A DNA stretch of 64,000 bases from Psychrilyobacter atlanticus DSM 19335 (GCF_000426625.1 NZ_KE384548.1:806001-870000); one strand, 5' to 3'; positions 52,112-61,060 are shown, counted from the first letter of the stretch. Notes: generated from the sequence alone by a model not told the origin. A program made the numbers and translations.

Positions 52112-52897
52112 ATGAAAGCAGAAAGTATAAAAGAATTAAAATATTACAAGAATAAAAACTCTAAAGCTTTAACAATTTTGGCAGAAGGCGATTCTTGGTT
52201 TGATTATCCTAGAAATATGTTTTTTCTAGGTCCAGATGCTAATATAATCGATCATCTTTATGATAAAAAAGATTTAATCATCTATAATATGGCTAGTAAT
52301 GGAGATGAAGCTGTCGAGATGCTTTCTGGAGAAAATAAATTTAAATTAATTAAAGCATTAGAAAGCTATAAATTTGATATATTACTTTTTTCTGGTGGCG
52401 GAAATGATATTGTAGGAGGTTATGATTTTAATTTTATTTTAAATGAAAAAAAAGACAGTATGAAATGGAAAGATTGCATTAACTTAGAAAGATTAGAAAT
52501 TAAAATAGATCAAATTAAAAGCTCGTATAAATTTTTATGTGAGATAGCAAAGGATTATCCAAATATAAAAATAGTTTCTCACACTTATGATTTATGTCCT
52601 CCAAGTAAAACTGGTTTTAAACCAATAAAATTTTTACCTACCACTTTTGGAGATGGATGGTTAAAAGTTTATTTAACAGAAAAAAAAATTTATAATTATG
52701 ATGATCAAAAAAATATTATAGATTACATTTTGAAAGCTTTAAGAGAAATTCTAATTGAAATTGATAAAAAATATGATAATTTTACAGTTGTCGACACTCA
52801 AGGAACATTAGGTGATAAACATTGGAGAGACGAATTACATCCTAATTCAGTGGGATTTGAATTAATTTCACAAAAAATATATAAAGCTTTGGTTTAG
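52112..52897 (+). CDS. SGNH/GDSL-type hydrolase
   Basis: 261 aa without a signal peptide. The SGNH blocks are AEGDSWFDYPR (nucleophile Ser), NMASNGDEAVEM, SGGGNDIVGG (Asn) and DELHPNSVGF (Asp/His). The enzyme family cleaves esters of lipids, sugars or nucleosides. GDSWFDYP-type members often occur as cargo in mobile elements and immunity loci. The substrate is unknown. AAAAGGAGGAG precedes ATG. It is the last gene before attR. Confidence 0.82.
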   Translation: MKAESIKELKYYKNKNSKALTILAEGDSWFDYPRNMFFLGPDANIIDHLYDKKDLIIYNMASNGDEAVEMLSGENKFKLIKALESYKFDILLFSGGGNDIVGGYDFNFILNEKKDSMKWKDCINLERLEIKIDQIKSSYKFLCEIAKDYPNIKIVSHTYDLCPPSKTGFKPIKFLPTTFGDGWLKVYLTEKKIYNYDDQKNIIDYILKALREILIEIDKKYDNFTVVDTQGTLGDKHWRDELHPNSVGFELISQKIYKALV

Positions 52898-53026
52898 GTG
52901 TTATAAATTTTCTTGTAAAATAATAGAAGTAAACTAGTGATCATATATAAGAAATTCATGATATAATGTTAAAGAAAATAATTATTTATTTAGATACATA
53001 AACTTAGAGGTCAAAAACGGTATTTA

Positions 53027-53038
53027 CTCAGGTACCAT
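53027..53038 (+). repeat. attR core: 12-bp direct repeat with attL
   Basis: CTCAGGTACCAT repeats the 3' end of tRNA-Leu. TTAGAGG at 53004-53010, on the phage side, could pair as an arm with CCTCTA at 2745-2750 in a reconstructed attP. The rest of 52898-53371 holds only a small hairpin, the terminator at 53078 and no convincing gene. Confidence 0.8.
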
Positions 53039-53077
53039 GTCGAACCTTAAGTTTTTACGAAAACTTTATACTATATA

Positions 53078-53108
53078 AAAAGAGGAGTGCTTCGGTACTC
53101 CTCTTTTT
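53078..53108 (+). terminator. Probable original tRNA-Leu terminator, displaced by the prophage
   Basis: AAAAAGAGGAGT and ACTCCTCTTTTT pair around GCTTCGGT. It is 40 bases past the attR core, where the tRNA transcript would have ended before integration. Confidence 0.8.
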
Positions 53109-53371
53109 ATTGCTACAGCATAATCTCATACTTATCCCCTCTTAAAATAAAAAAAGAATGGAGTTTAACTTCCACCCTTTCAAAACCTTTATTCAACTCA
53201 ATATTCTATTTTATTCATACTATCAGCATAAATTACCCTTCCCAGATTCTTTATTTTAAATGTAGCATATTATTCACCCCAAAACAAGAGATCCTCATCT
53301 ATTAAGTTTTGTTTTAATGAAATAAAAATTATGATAAGATCTAATAAATAATAAAATAAAAGGTGGATAGA

Positions 53372-53872
53372 ATGATTTATGAATTAGAACCAATGATTGT
53401 TGAAGATGCAAAGAATTTACATGAATTTTTTAACCAAATAGCAAGAGAAACGAACTTTGTAACTTTTGAAGAATTTGAATCTCCAAGTGAAAAAGTGTGT
53501 AAATCAATAATAGAATCAGCTAAGGAAGCTCCCAATTATGCTTATTGTATAAAAAAAGATGGGAAAATAATTACTAGTTTAATAGCTACTACTAGAAATG
53601 GTAGATTAAGAGAGAGACATAAATCAAATTTTGGTATAGCAGTTTCTAAAAAACACTGGGGAAAAGGTATAGGTTCGTTACTTATAGAAAAAGTAATCGA
53701 TGAATCTAAAAAAAATTCTATATCTAAGATAACTTTAAAAGTTAATGAAAAAAATACTAGAGCCATAAAGCTATATAAAAAATATGGATTCGAGATAGAA
53801 GGTATCTATAAAAAGGACAGACTTGTCAATGGGGTAATGGAAACAGGAATTTCAATGGCACTATTTTTATAA
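53372..53872 (+). CDS. GNAT-family N-acetyltransferase
   Basis: 166 aa. The acetyl-CoA loop is HWGKGIGSLLIEKVIDES; NEKNTRAIKLYKKYGFEIEG is the typical RimI-like end. FGIAVSKKHWGKGIG marks strand 4. Substrate is unknown. ATG 53372 follows AAGGTGG; an earlier GTG at 53363 lies inside that site. It is a host gene just outside attR. Confidence 0.88.
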   Translation: MIYELEPMIVEDAKNLHEFFNQIARETNFVTFEEFESPSEKVCKSIIESAKEAPNYAYCIKKDGKIITSLIATTRNGRLRERHKSNFGIAVSKKHWGKGIGSLLIEKVIDESKKNSISKITLKVNEKNTRAIKLYKKYGFEIEGIYKKDRLVNGVMETGISMALFL

Positions 53873-53983
53873 AAACAACAAAATTATAAAAAAAAAGACT
53901 TTATTTTTCAAAAATTTTTATTAAGTAAGTCCCTATAAAATATTCTAATGTTTTGAATATTCATAATTTCTATCATACTAAAA

Positions 53984-54031
53984 AAATTGAAATAAAAAAG
54001 CTGGCTTTGGCCAGCTTTTTTATTTCAATTT
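53984..54031. terminator. Bidirectional terminator between GNAT and ABC-F genes
   Basis: A perfect 22-bp stem (53984-54005 with 54010-54031; core AAAAAAGCTGGC) surrounds TTTG. It has A and T runs on both sides and serves both convergent genes. Confidence 0.9.
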
Positions 54032-55639
54032 TTAACCTCTTTCTTTCTCTCTAAATAATCTATCTCTAATATCAAACATTTCAAAATTAATCATTCTTAA
54101 TAATTCTTTGTCATGAGTTACTAAGACAACGGCACCGTGATATTCATTTAACATATTTGCAATTGTAGACCTAGAGTAACTATCCATATAAGTAGAAGGT
54201 TCATCTATTACAAGTAAGTGAGTTTCAGCTAAGATGTTAGTAAATATTTCTAACCTCTTTTTCTCTCCACCACTTAACATATACAATTTTTTACTTCTAA
54301 ATTCTTCTTCGTAATTGAAAAGAGAGTCAATAGCTCCTTCAATAAAGTCTTGGTTTAGACCAGTTTTATCCTGAATATATTCTGTAATCTTCATATTTTC
54401 ATCTTCTAAGATAGTTTCTTGCTCTATATAAGAGAATTTTGCCTTAGGGTTTATATCAATAGTTCCTGTAGTAGGGACTTCTTCTCCTAAAATCATCTTT
54501 AATAAAGTTGACTTTCCAGCTCCATTTTCTCCTACGATACATATTTTACTGTTTTTTAATATATCAAAGTTAACATCTTTATATAATATTTTTTCAGGGA
54601 ACTCCTTAGAAACATTATTAACTGAAGCTATTACATCACCAATATCTTTATTAATTGTAAAATATTCTTTAGGACTAGAGTCATAAGCATATTCAGATTC
54701 TTTAGAATGTACATTTTTCCCTTTTTCTAACTTTTCTAATTCTCTTTCTAACCTTCTTAAGATTACAGCATGGGAACGGTTATTTCCAACACCTTGAACT
54801 AATATTTCCTTTTTCTGTAGTCTTTCACGGGTTTTTTCTATTTCAAATTCTTTTTCTCTATTTTCTTTCTTTTCTTCCTTTAGTTGTATCTTTTTGTCCT
54901 TTTGGTAAGTTCTATAATCCCCTTCATATGTAGTTACTTTAAAATTATCTACATCAAAGAATTTATTAGAAAATGATCTAATAAAATCAACACTATGAGA
55001 AATCACTAAAAATGCTTTAGAACTTTTAGTAATAAAGTTAGCTAACCAAGCAGTCTTCTTTTTATCAAAATATGATAATGGTTCATCTAAGATTACAAGG
55101 TTAGATTCTTTGAATAAAGCTATTGCAAGTCTTACATATTGCTTTTCTCCACCACTTAAATCTTTAAATTCTCTATCTAACTTACTACCTAATTCGAATA
55201 CATCTATAAATTCAGATTGTAAATGAATATAGTCATATGCTCCTAAACTTTCAAAAAGGTCTGAAGCTTTTTGAAATTCTTCCATTACTTTTTCATCATT
55301 GTCTGCTTCACCAGTAAACTGAGTCGAAACTTCTTCTAAGTGAACTTGAGCTTTTACTATATGCTCAAATGGTGAGTCTAATAACTCTTTTACTGATTTA
55401 TCTAAACTTGTTTCTCCAAATTGATCAAAGTAAGCAATTTGTGCTTCCTCTTCAATTACTATATCTCCATAAGTTGGATATTCATCTTCATTTATTAATT
55501 TTAATAAAGTTGATTTTCCGCTTCCATTATTACCAACAATAGCAACCTTGTCTCCCTTGTTGATCTCTAAATTAACATTTTCATATAACTTTTGAGTTAA
55601 ATGTGATTTTGCTACATCTTTAAATTCAATAATATTCAT
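54032..55639 (-). CDS. ABC-F family ATPase
   Basis: 535 aa with two ABC domains and no membrane part. Walker A motifs are GNNGSGKST (36-44) and GENGAGKST; signature motifs are LSGGEKQ and LSGGEKK; Walker B strands are LVILDEPLSYFD and LLVIDEPSTYMD. The linker between domains is charged helix (KKIQLKEEKKENREKEFEIE). Such proteins act on ribosomes, as translation factors or in antibiotic protection. It has no antibiotic-specific motif that can be read by eye. GGAGAAGAGAT precedes the ATG. Confidence 0.9.
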   Translation of the reverse strand: MNIIEFKDVAKSHLTQKLYENVNLEINKGDKVAIVGNNGSGKSTLLKLINEDEYPTYGDIVIEEEAQIAYFDQFGETSLDKSVKELLDSPFEHIVKAQVHLEEVSTQFTGEADNDEKVMEEFQKASDLFESLGAYDYIHLQSEFIDVFELGSKLDREFKDLSGGEKQYVRLAIALFKESNLVILDEPLSYFDKKKTAWLANFITKSSKAFLVISHSVDFIRSFSNKFFDVDNFKVTTYEGDYRTYQKDKKIQLKEEKKENREKEFEIEKTRERLQKKEILVQGVGNNRSHAVILRRLERELEKLEKGKNVHSKESEYAYDSSPKEYFTINKDIGDVIASVNNVSKEFPEKILYKDVNFDILKNSKICIVGENGAGKSTLLKMILGEEVPTTGTIDINPKAKFSYIEQETILEDENMKITEYIQDKTGLNQDFIEGAIDSLFNYEEEFRSKKLYMLSGGEKKRLEIFTNILAETHLLVIDEPSTYMDSYSRSTIANMLNEYHGAVVLVTHDKELLRMINFEMFDIRDRLFREKERG

Positions 55640-56272
55640 ATCTCTTCTCCTATTTTAACGATTCGCTATAAATAACCTAAATACTATTATAACGCATATT
55701 TGATAAAATTCAAAATTAAACTATAAAAATATTATGTTGTTTTGTTTAAGAGGAGTTATAAATCCAGATTTTACTATAAAATATACTTAGATGTCTTTAA
55801 CATATTTATCTTCTATATGTTTTAATTTTTCGTAGCAACCTCCATGTATTATTTAAATTTTAATCTAGCCCTCTATATAAACAAATAATAATTTGTTTGT
55901 ATTTTTTCTTACGATAAGATATTCTTAAGCTTAATTTTCTTTAAGTTTGATATCATTTTTTTTACAGGTAAAGGAATGATTTCTCAACTTTCTTTCATCC
56001 TACAAAGGTATGATTCCAAGCAGTTTTTAGCCTTATAATAGGCTTATTTTGGTGTGATTCCAAAAGTAAAACCTTGGTCTAGATTAGGAAATCCTATTGA
56101 AATATCATCATCAATAGCAGCATATGAAAAACGTTTTTTAATTAAAACTAATTTAATGGTAAGATAAAACTAAATAGTTTTTATTTTATTAGTCCTCCTA
56201 AATAATTCTCTCTATTACTTTCTATAAGGAAAGTTAAGTGCTATACTTTATTAGAGTCGGAAAAGGAGCGTT

Positions 56273-56563
56273 ATGAAAATTTTTAACAATAAAATAAAGT
56301 ATAGTGGAGTAATAAGCACCGATACTTTAATCGGCGGAAGTTCTAAAGGGCACCTTACTTTAAATAACTGCAGTGTAATCATTAACGGAATGCATAAAGG
56401 TACAATTAATTGTACTCCAAACTCGAAACTTGAAGTAAATGGTATGTTGAAAGGAACCATTACCAATAGTGGAGGTTATGTTAAAATAACTGGAATTATT
56501 AATGGCAAAGTTAATACTATTACTGGTAAAACAATAATTGATCAAACAGCTATAATAAAATAA
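56273..56563 (+). CDS. Bactofilin-like small beta-helical protein
   Basis: 96 aa. After a short start, repeated Gly/Asn/Thr-rich short strands (INGMHKGTINCTPNSKLEVN, GMLKGTITNSGGYVKITG) have the period of a right-handed beta helix, as in bactofilins. AAAGGAGCG precedes ATG. It is intact inside the decayed region, so it may be a host or cargo gene. A structural or scaffold role is possible. Confidence 0.5.
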   Translation: MKIFNNKIKYSGVISTDTLIGGSSKGHLTLNNCSVIINGMHKGTINCTPNSKLEVNGMLKGTITNSGGYVKITGIINGKVNTITGKTIIDQTAIIK

Positions 56564-56775
56564 TAAATGATGCCGACTCTTAATACTTTTTTTAGTTTTC
56601 ATAAATTTAGAACCTCCTAAATTAAATATAGTTTTTATATTAGTTGCTATAACCTAGGCAGATCATTAGAACTCCTAATATTTTCTTTGGTAGAAAATCA
56701 ATAGAATTAAAGTATAGAGTTAATTTCTGAAAAAATATTGTATATACATTTAGTAAAAGCAATTAAGGAGGAGAT

Positions 56776-57120
56776 ATGGGGCTAAACTGAACTGAACGGC
56801 AAAAAATTATTGAAAACATTCAATATGAAATACTTAATTTAGAAAAATATGAAGAATACAGAGGAAGCAGTAAAGAAAAAAAATTTATTGATGAAGCCTC
56901 TAATCCAGTCATCAGTATAACAAAAGATCTATTCTTTCATAACTTACATGCATATTCTAAAAATCTTGAAGAAGAGTTCCAAATTCGAGAAATAGATATT
57001 ATAAAAGAAGAAATAAAAAAAGAATTGCTTTTATTTATAAAACGAAAAAAATGGATAAATAAAGAACGAATAAAGAAAATCGTAAAAAGTAATGTGCATG
57101 ATGGTATAGAAACTGTCTAA
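56776..57120 (+). pseudogene. Gene with an in-frame TGA at codon 5
   Basis: AAGGAGGAGAT precedes ATG 56776; the frame reads MGLN-stop(TGA)-TERQKIIENIQYEILNLEK and then stays open to TAA 57118 (about 114 codons). The product would be a charged helical protein with IKEEIKKELLLFIKRKKWIN. The early stop probably inactivated it. No selenocysteine hairpin is evident after the TGA. Family is not recognised. Confidence 0.55.
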
Positions 57121-57234
57121 AAAATATAAAAGAATTAATAAAGTTAAAGTTGGTCTGGCATCAAGTGCTATTATAGTGCCGTGAGGAGAAGATGGTGAAA
57201 ACTATCTTTTTTTATACAAAAAAATGGAAATAAT

Positions 57235-57330
57235 ACAGAATCAAATGAAAGTCCTGGAAGATAAAAGAAAAGATCCTGCCAAAAAAGGATAGCTAAAAAA
57301 ACTTATTAGTTTTTGTTAGGATAAAATTCC
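57235..57330 (+). pseudogene. Broken copy of the 82-aa phage gene
   Basis: TCAAATGAAAGTCCTGGAAG and AAAGATCCTGCCAA align with 21650-21700 but with stops and small changes. The 57121-57756 interval otherwise holds a nuclease-terminator-like piece, a short hairpin near 57.4 kb and no intact gene. Confidence 0.7.
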
Positions 57331-57658
57331 AAACTATACTAAAGGTAATTATATCCGATTAAAAATCAGAAACACTGTTTAAATTTTCCCAAAAACTAAA
57401 AAAAACCCAAAATAAAATGGGTCTTTTTAAAGATCAAAAAATCTGTTGAGGATAGATTTTTCTAGGTAGATTCTATTTTTTAACTAGACTAGAATCTAAT
57501 TCACATGAAATTTAGGAGAGAGAGTCTTAAAAACATGTGTTTCGAATCCACTTACTAATATTTTATTACTAAACGCCTAAAAAAACAACATTGATTAATT
57601 AAATAAACTATTAACTAACTAAACTAAATATTTTCTTATTTTTAAAAAAATTTTTTAA

Positions 57659-57703
57659 ACATTGCAATGAAGTGAACCTGTAAACAAATCACTGTTGCAA
57701 TAT
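57659..57703 (+). promoter_or_regulatory. Remnant copy of the conserved hairpin
   Basis: ATTGCAATGAAGTG and CACTGTTGCAATAT pair as at 21884-21934; the loop is AACCTGTAAACAAAT and lacks CCTCC. The gene that should follow is gone. Confidence 0.6.
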
Positions 57704-57756
57704 CGCTAAGAATAAGAGAAGGAGCTACAGAGCAGCCCAAAATTATTATTTTAAAA

Positions 57757-57942
57757 CTATATATTGCAAGAATTGCAAATAGAAGTATTTATAAACCCTT
57801 TAGACTTAGCATGAATTAGTGCCACCTCTAAATTTCTATAGATACCTAAATAGATATTATCTTCAATTGGTATATGATTACATCCAAATTGATGAATTTC
57901 GTTAGTTTTAGTATCGATATAAAAATCAACATAAACTGTCAT
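57757..57942 (-). CDS. Small Cys/His-rich protein, paralogue 2
   Basis: 61 aa from ATG 57942, which follows AAAAGGAGGTGA. FYIDTKTNEIHQFGCNHIP and NLEVALIHAKSKGFINTSIC lead to a CNSC end. Conserved His and Cys positions match the gene at 24006 and that at 58244. It is intact in otherwise decayed DNA. A small metal-binding protein is likely; function is unknown. Confidence 0.65.
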   Translation of the reverse strand: MTVYVDFYIDTKTNEIHQFGCNHIPIEDNIYLGIYRNLEVALIHAKSKGFINTSICNSCNI

Positions 57943-58243
57943 TGAAATCACCTCCTTTTATTTTAAAAAATAATACCATAAAATTCATACAAATGAAAAT
58001 TATAGAATTTAATTAGATAAATATGAAAATCATTAGAATTAATTATGGATAAGAAAAAATGGACAGAGCAATATATCTAATGGAGTTTAATCAAAATATA
58101 TATGCAATAACTAAAGAAGATATAGTACATATTAGAGGTCGTCAAAAATATTCTTGGGATGAAGTTTAAAAAATTTAGAGTAAATAAAAAAAGAGCCAAT
58201 AAATAGCTCCAATTATTATCCTAAGATAATTGAATATTGTAAG

Positions 58244-58465
58244 TTACCAGTCTATGAAAGTACAACAGCAAGAAGATCCTTTAGCGTTAACATAACCTTG
58301 AGTAATCCCCATTAGTACAGCAGATTCTAAATTTTTATGAAGTCCTAAATTAATATAAAATTTAAATTTAGTACGAAAAATTGGTAGTATATCAAGATGC
58401 TTTCTTAGTTTAGAACATTGTTTTGCATGAATCTTATGAGTTTTAGTATCGATATAAAAAATCAT
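58244..58465 (-). CDS. Small Cys/His-rich protein, paralogue 3
   Basis: 73 aa. FYIDTKTHKIHAKQCSKLRK, then LGLHKNLESAVLMGITQGYV and SSCCCTFIDW. The third relative of the Ada-like small family, with a GGAGGATTAAAT site before ATG. It is also intact, 300 bases from paralogue 2. Between them, a 36-codon frame at 58059-58169 lacks a good ribosome binding site. Confidence 0.65.
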   Translation of the reverse strand: MIFYIDTKTHKIHAKQCSKLRKHLDILPIFRTKFKFYINLGLHKNLESAVLMGITQGYVNAKGSSCCCTFIDW

Positions 58466-58904
58466 ATTTAATCCTCCTATAGTGTTTTTTGAAATTATAG
58501 CATAAAAACAAATGAAAAACTAAGAATATAAATATAATTCTAAGATATAAAATGAGTGCTCTAACTATTTATAGCTAAAGAAAAGATAGATAAATTGACT
58601 AAGGAACAATTAGCAGCGCTAGAGCTATATAATTTAGGAGAAACTCAGAAAATAGGTGGCTATTCAAGACTATCCCCTATGATATAGAACGATCGAAAAA
58701 TCTGACTTAAACGATAGAAGACTTATCAGTGATACAAAACCGGGAGTATCCACATAGATCAACAATCTAAAGGATTTTAGAAAAATACTCAGGAAGGTGT
58801 GATAAAAACGGAGAACGTAGAAAAAAATACACTAGATGGGAGAAAAGTAAAGAAGGTTGTAAAAAATAAGAAGTTTTATAGGCAGAGATCAATGTTATAA
58901 AGAG

Positions 58905-59095
58905 GCATGAGCTTCAATATGATGATTTAAAGGTCTATGGTGCCTGTGAACTAACATTCTATGGTCCAATCTTAGGGAAACCCTTAAAAAGCAAATATGA
59001 AGATCCTCTATAAAAATTAAAATATCTCATACGGGAGATCTAGAATACTTAGCAGGTCTACAATTAAAATTTTAGGATTTGGAAGGTTTAATAAA
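58905..59095 (+). pseudogene. Fragment of tail hub gene D
   Basis: CTTCAATATGATGATTTAAA and GTGAACTAACATTCTATGGT match 39419-39475; a deletion then joins to a copy of 39665-39750. Stops interrupt the frame. The interval 58466-58904 has only short frames and no clear gene. Confidence 0.85.
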
Positions 59096-59650
59096 GTCTA
59101 GGTTTTTAAGGACTGGAAAGGCATCACCTATAAATTATAAGACAACTATAGCAAGGGTAGAATTTGAAGCCGCTCTTGGATTCATATCTAAGCCTTTACA
59201 AGTTTTAATAGGTCATACAAAAATAAATTATTCAATGCCTAGTTTTCCTGTGTCTTTTTACCCAATTCATCCGAAGGAGCAGGTTTTATCTTAGGGAGTT
59301 GTTCCAGTGAAAAAACTTCCTAAAGATACCAGTAAGACAAAATATATGATTTTTCCATATGAAACCGAGGTTTAATATAACTTTGAAACACATTTATTGG
59401 AAGTCGATTGTGTCGGAGATATCGATATAAAGGAAGCTAGTAGCATAAATATATTTTCTAATAATATAGTGATGACAACAAATAGCTTAACTTAAATTCA
59501 AAAGCTGCTTTTATTGAAGGAACTTCATTGAATATAAATGCAATAACAATAGCTGGAAAAGTAGGAGGAGGTAAATTAACTACTCCTAAAAATGTAGATC
59601 TCCATAAGCATAGAGATACAGAAAGCAGTCTAACTACAATACCGGAATAG
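59096..59650 (+). pseudogene. Decayed copy of spike gene V
   Basis: The copy aligns with 39838-40429 from TAGGTTTTTAAGGACTGGAA to CCGGAATAG. It has several indels and in-frame stops (for example GAGGTTTAATATAACTTTG). It lies directly after the D fragment, as in the intact phage. Confidence 0.9.
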
Positions 59651-59664
59651 TATTTTTATATAGT

Positions 59665-59696
59665 AAAAGCCTTAACTCTAGGAAATTAAGGCTTTT
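59665..59696 (+). terminator. Remnant terminator after the V pseudogene
   Basis: AAAAGCCTTAA and TTAAGGCTTTT pair, as at 40444-40474. A second copy (AAAAGCCTTAACTTTAGAAG with CCTTCT-like complement GGTTAAGGCTTT) follows near 59829-59861. The stretch to 60126 holds the start of a U copy and no gene. Confidence 0.7.
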
Positions 59697-60126
59697 AAAA
59701 AGATTATAAACATAATAATTAAACCTGAAGGGTGTTTAATTACTTGAAGTCTTCCCTATAAAATAAGAAAAATAAAATTTATTTTTAATAAATAATAAAG
59801 CATTCTAACAATAATTATTTATCAATGGCAAAAGCCTTAACTTTAGAAGGTTAAGGCTTTCACAAAAATACACATACGATGATTAAACTTTGGGGAAGTT
59901 TAATCACTCAGATTATTACTTATAAATCAAAAAAAGTCAAATTTAAAATTTATATTTTTTGAGTAACGAAATCGAGATGATGACAATGATAGGATTAAAC
60001 CTCTTATTTTTTTGATAAAAAAAGGAAATAAAAGAAAAATAGATAATAAATTAAATATAAAATTTAATTTTTGATTATTTTTTCGGTTCCAATAAAAATA
60101 AAATATTCTCGAAGAGGTGATAACCG

Positions 60127-60282
60127 ATGGTGAAAAAAAGTACCATCAGGATAAATGTCCATATGCTAAAAAATTTAAAATCAATGTCTCTAGAAGATAC
60201 TATCAAAGAAGAATATACTCCATGTAAGTTTTATAATGAAAAAATATATAGAAAAAGATTAAAAAAGAGGGTGGAGGAATGA
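60127..60282 (+). CDS. 51-aa basic protein coupled to the MORN gene
   Basis: GAAGAGGTGATAACCG precedes ATG. The start MVKKSTIRINVHMLKNLKSM looks like a short strand and helix, possibly ribbon-helix-helix-like; the tail is KRLKKRVEE. Its stop overlaps the next start as ATGA, so they are translationally coupled. No family is recognised. Confidence 0.5.
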   Translation: MVKKSTIRINVHMLKNLKSMSLEDTIKEEYTPCKFYNEKIYRKRLKKRVEE

Positions 60283-60992
60283 AAAAAATTATATTAATGA
60301 TGCTTTTGTTATGTAGAGTCGTATTTGGAGCAGAGTGGGAATTGGTTAAGCTAGTTGATGAATTTGGAGACAAAACTGGAGATGTTGTAATAATAACAAG
60401 TATAGAAAATGGAATTTTTTCTAATACCGCAACAAGCAATTCTAAGTTAGATGGATTTGTAAAAGTTGGGACTAACTCTATATCTTTTAATACTTATGAA
60501 TATGGATATTCTAGAGGAGTTAAATCAGATATGAAAGACATCACCGTTAAGATGAAGAATTTAGACAATGAAATTTTAAGTATAGGATTAAGCTCTATGT
60601 ATGTTTTTGATTTTCCACGATATAACAGTTATAATGCAAAAAAAATTAAAAATTTTATAAAAAAAAGTAACGGAAACATTAAAGTTATTATCTATGGAAA
60701 GTACTCTAAAGTCCAAAAATTTAGTTTTAATGCCAACGGTTTTACAAAAAATTTAAAATTAATTAAAAATAAAAAAAAGAAGGTAGTGTTACAATATAAG
60801 GATGGTCTAGCATATGAAAAAAATAAAGGAACTCCATACACAGGAGAATGGCTTGGCTATTATGAAAACGGGCAAGTTTTAGTAGAAGTTAATTTTAAAA
60901 ATGGGAAACGAGATGGGGAGCGAGTTATATATGATAAAGATGGGGAGGTTGAATTCAAAACAACTTTTAAAGATGGAAAAATAATCGACTAA
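60279..60992 (+). CDS. Secreted protein with C-terminal MORN repeats
   Basis: 237 aa with a signal peptide (IILMMLLLCRVVFGA). The N-terminal domain (about 20-160) is beta-rich and unrecognised. The C-terminal end has two to three MORN2 repeats (YYENGQVLVEVNFKNGKRDG, VIYDKDGEVEFKTTFKDGK) and the typical lead-in KGTPYTGEW shared with the prophage MORN protein (EETPYTGTA). GGTGGAGG precedes ATG. It is probably surface or periplasmic. Confidence 0.75.
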   Translation: MKKIILMMLLLCRVVFGAEWELVKLVDEFGDKTGDVVIITSIENGIFSNTATSNSKLDGFVKVGTNSISFNTYEYGYSRGVKSDMKDITVKMKNLDNEILSIGLSSMYVFDFPRYNSYNAKKIKNFIKKSNGNIKVIIYGKYSKVQKFSFNANGFTKNLKLIKNKKKKVVLQYKDGLAYEKNKGTPYTGEWLGYYENGQVLVEVNFKNGKRDGERVIYDKDGEVEFKTTFKDGKIID

Positions 60993-61021
60993 CATTTTTT
61001 GGAATAAAGCACGAATATCAA

Positions 61022-61060
61022 AAATAACTATTGCAAAAATTTCGTAATAGTTATTTTTTT
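61022..61060 (+). terminator. Terminator of the MORN gene
   Basis: AAATAACTATT (61022-61032) pairs with AATAGTTATTT (61046-61056), followed by T. Confidence 0.8.

Larger units (their letters stand above)
2727..53038. mobile_element. Complete-looking prophage, about 50.3 kb, lambda-like head and P2-like contractile tail
   Basis: The element is bounded by 12-bp repeats of the tRNA-Leu 3' end. It has a full set of phage modules in order: integrase, early leftward operon, Cro/CI switch, immunity and cargo genes, terminase and head genes, contractile tail, lysis genes, accessory genes. No obvious break is seen in any structural gene, so it may be functional. The tail genes (sheath, tube, E/E', X, D, V, U, W, J, I) define a myovirus. 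Terminase, portal, protease, decoration and capsid proteins are of the lambda type, so it is a mosaic. Confidence 0.92.
55860..60000. mobile_element. Decayed prophage remnant, collinear with the intact prophage
   Basis: Short homologous pieces occur in the same order as in the intact prophage: AACAAATAATAATTTGTT (5518-like), the 55-aa gene leader (56640-56690, like 5716-5800), the nuclease 3' region (57140-57230, like 14830-14920), the 82-aa gene (57240), the hairpin (57659), Cys-rich genes (57757, 58244), D (58.9 kb), V (59.1 kb), the V terminator and the U start (59930-59990). Large deletions remove most genes. The interval 55640-56272 has no intact gene; a minus-strand frame without a start ends AIDDDISIGFPNLDQGFTFG near 56.05 kb. 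Confidence 0.85.

Noticed and set aside
53027-53038. A second tRNA gene at attR
   Set aside because: Only the 12-base 3' end is repeated; no other arm of a tRNA can be folded.
53087-53305. 72-codon plus-strand frame next to attR
   Set aside because: It begins in the terminator hairpin, has no ribosome binding site and an unlikely composition.
56788-56790. TGA as a selenocysteine codon
   Set aside because: It lies at codon 5 with no evident SECIS-like hairpin, in a region full of decayed genes.
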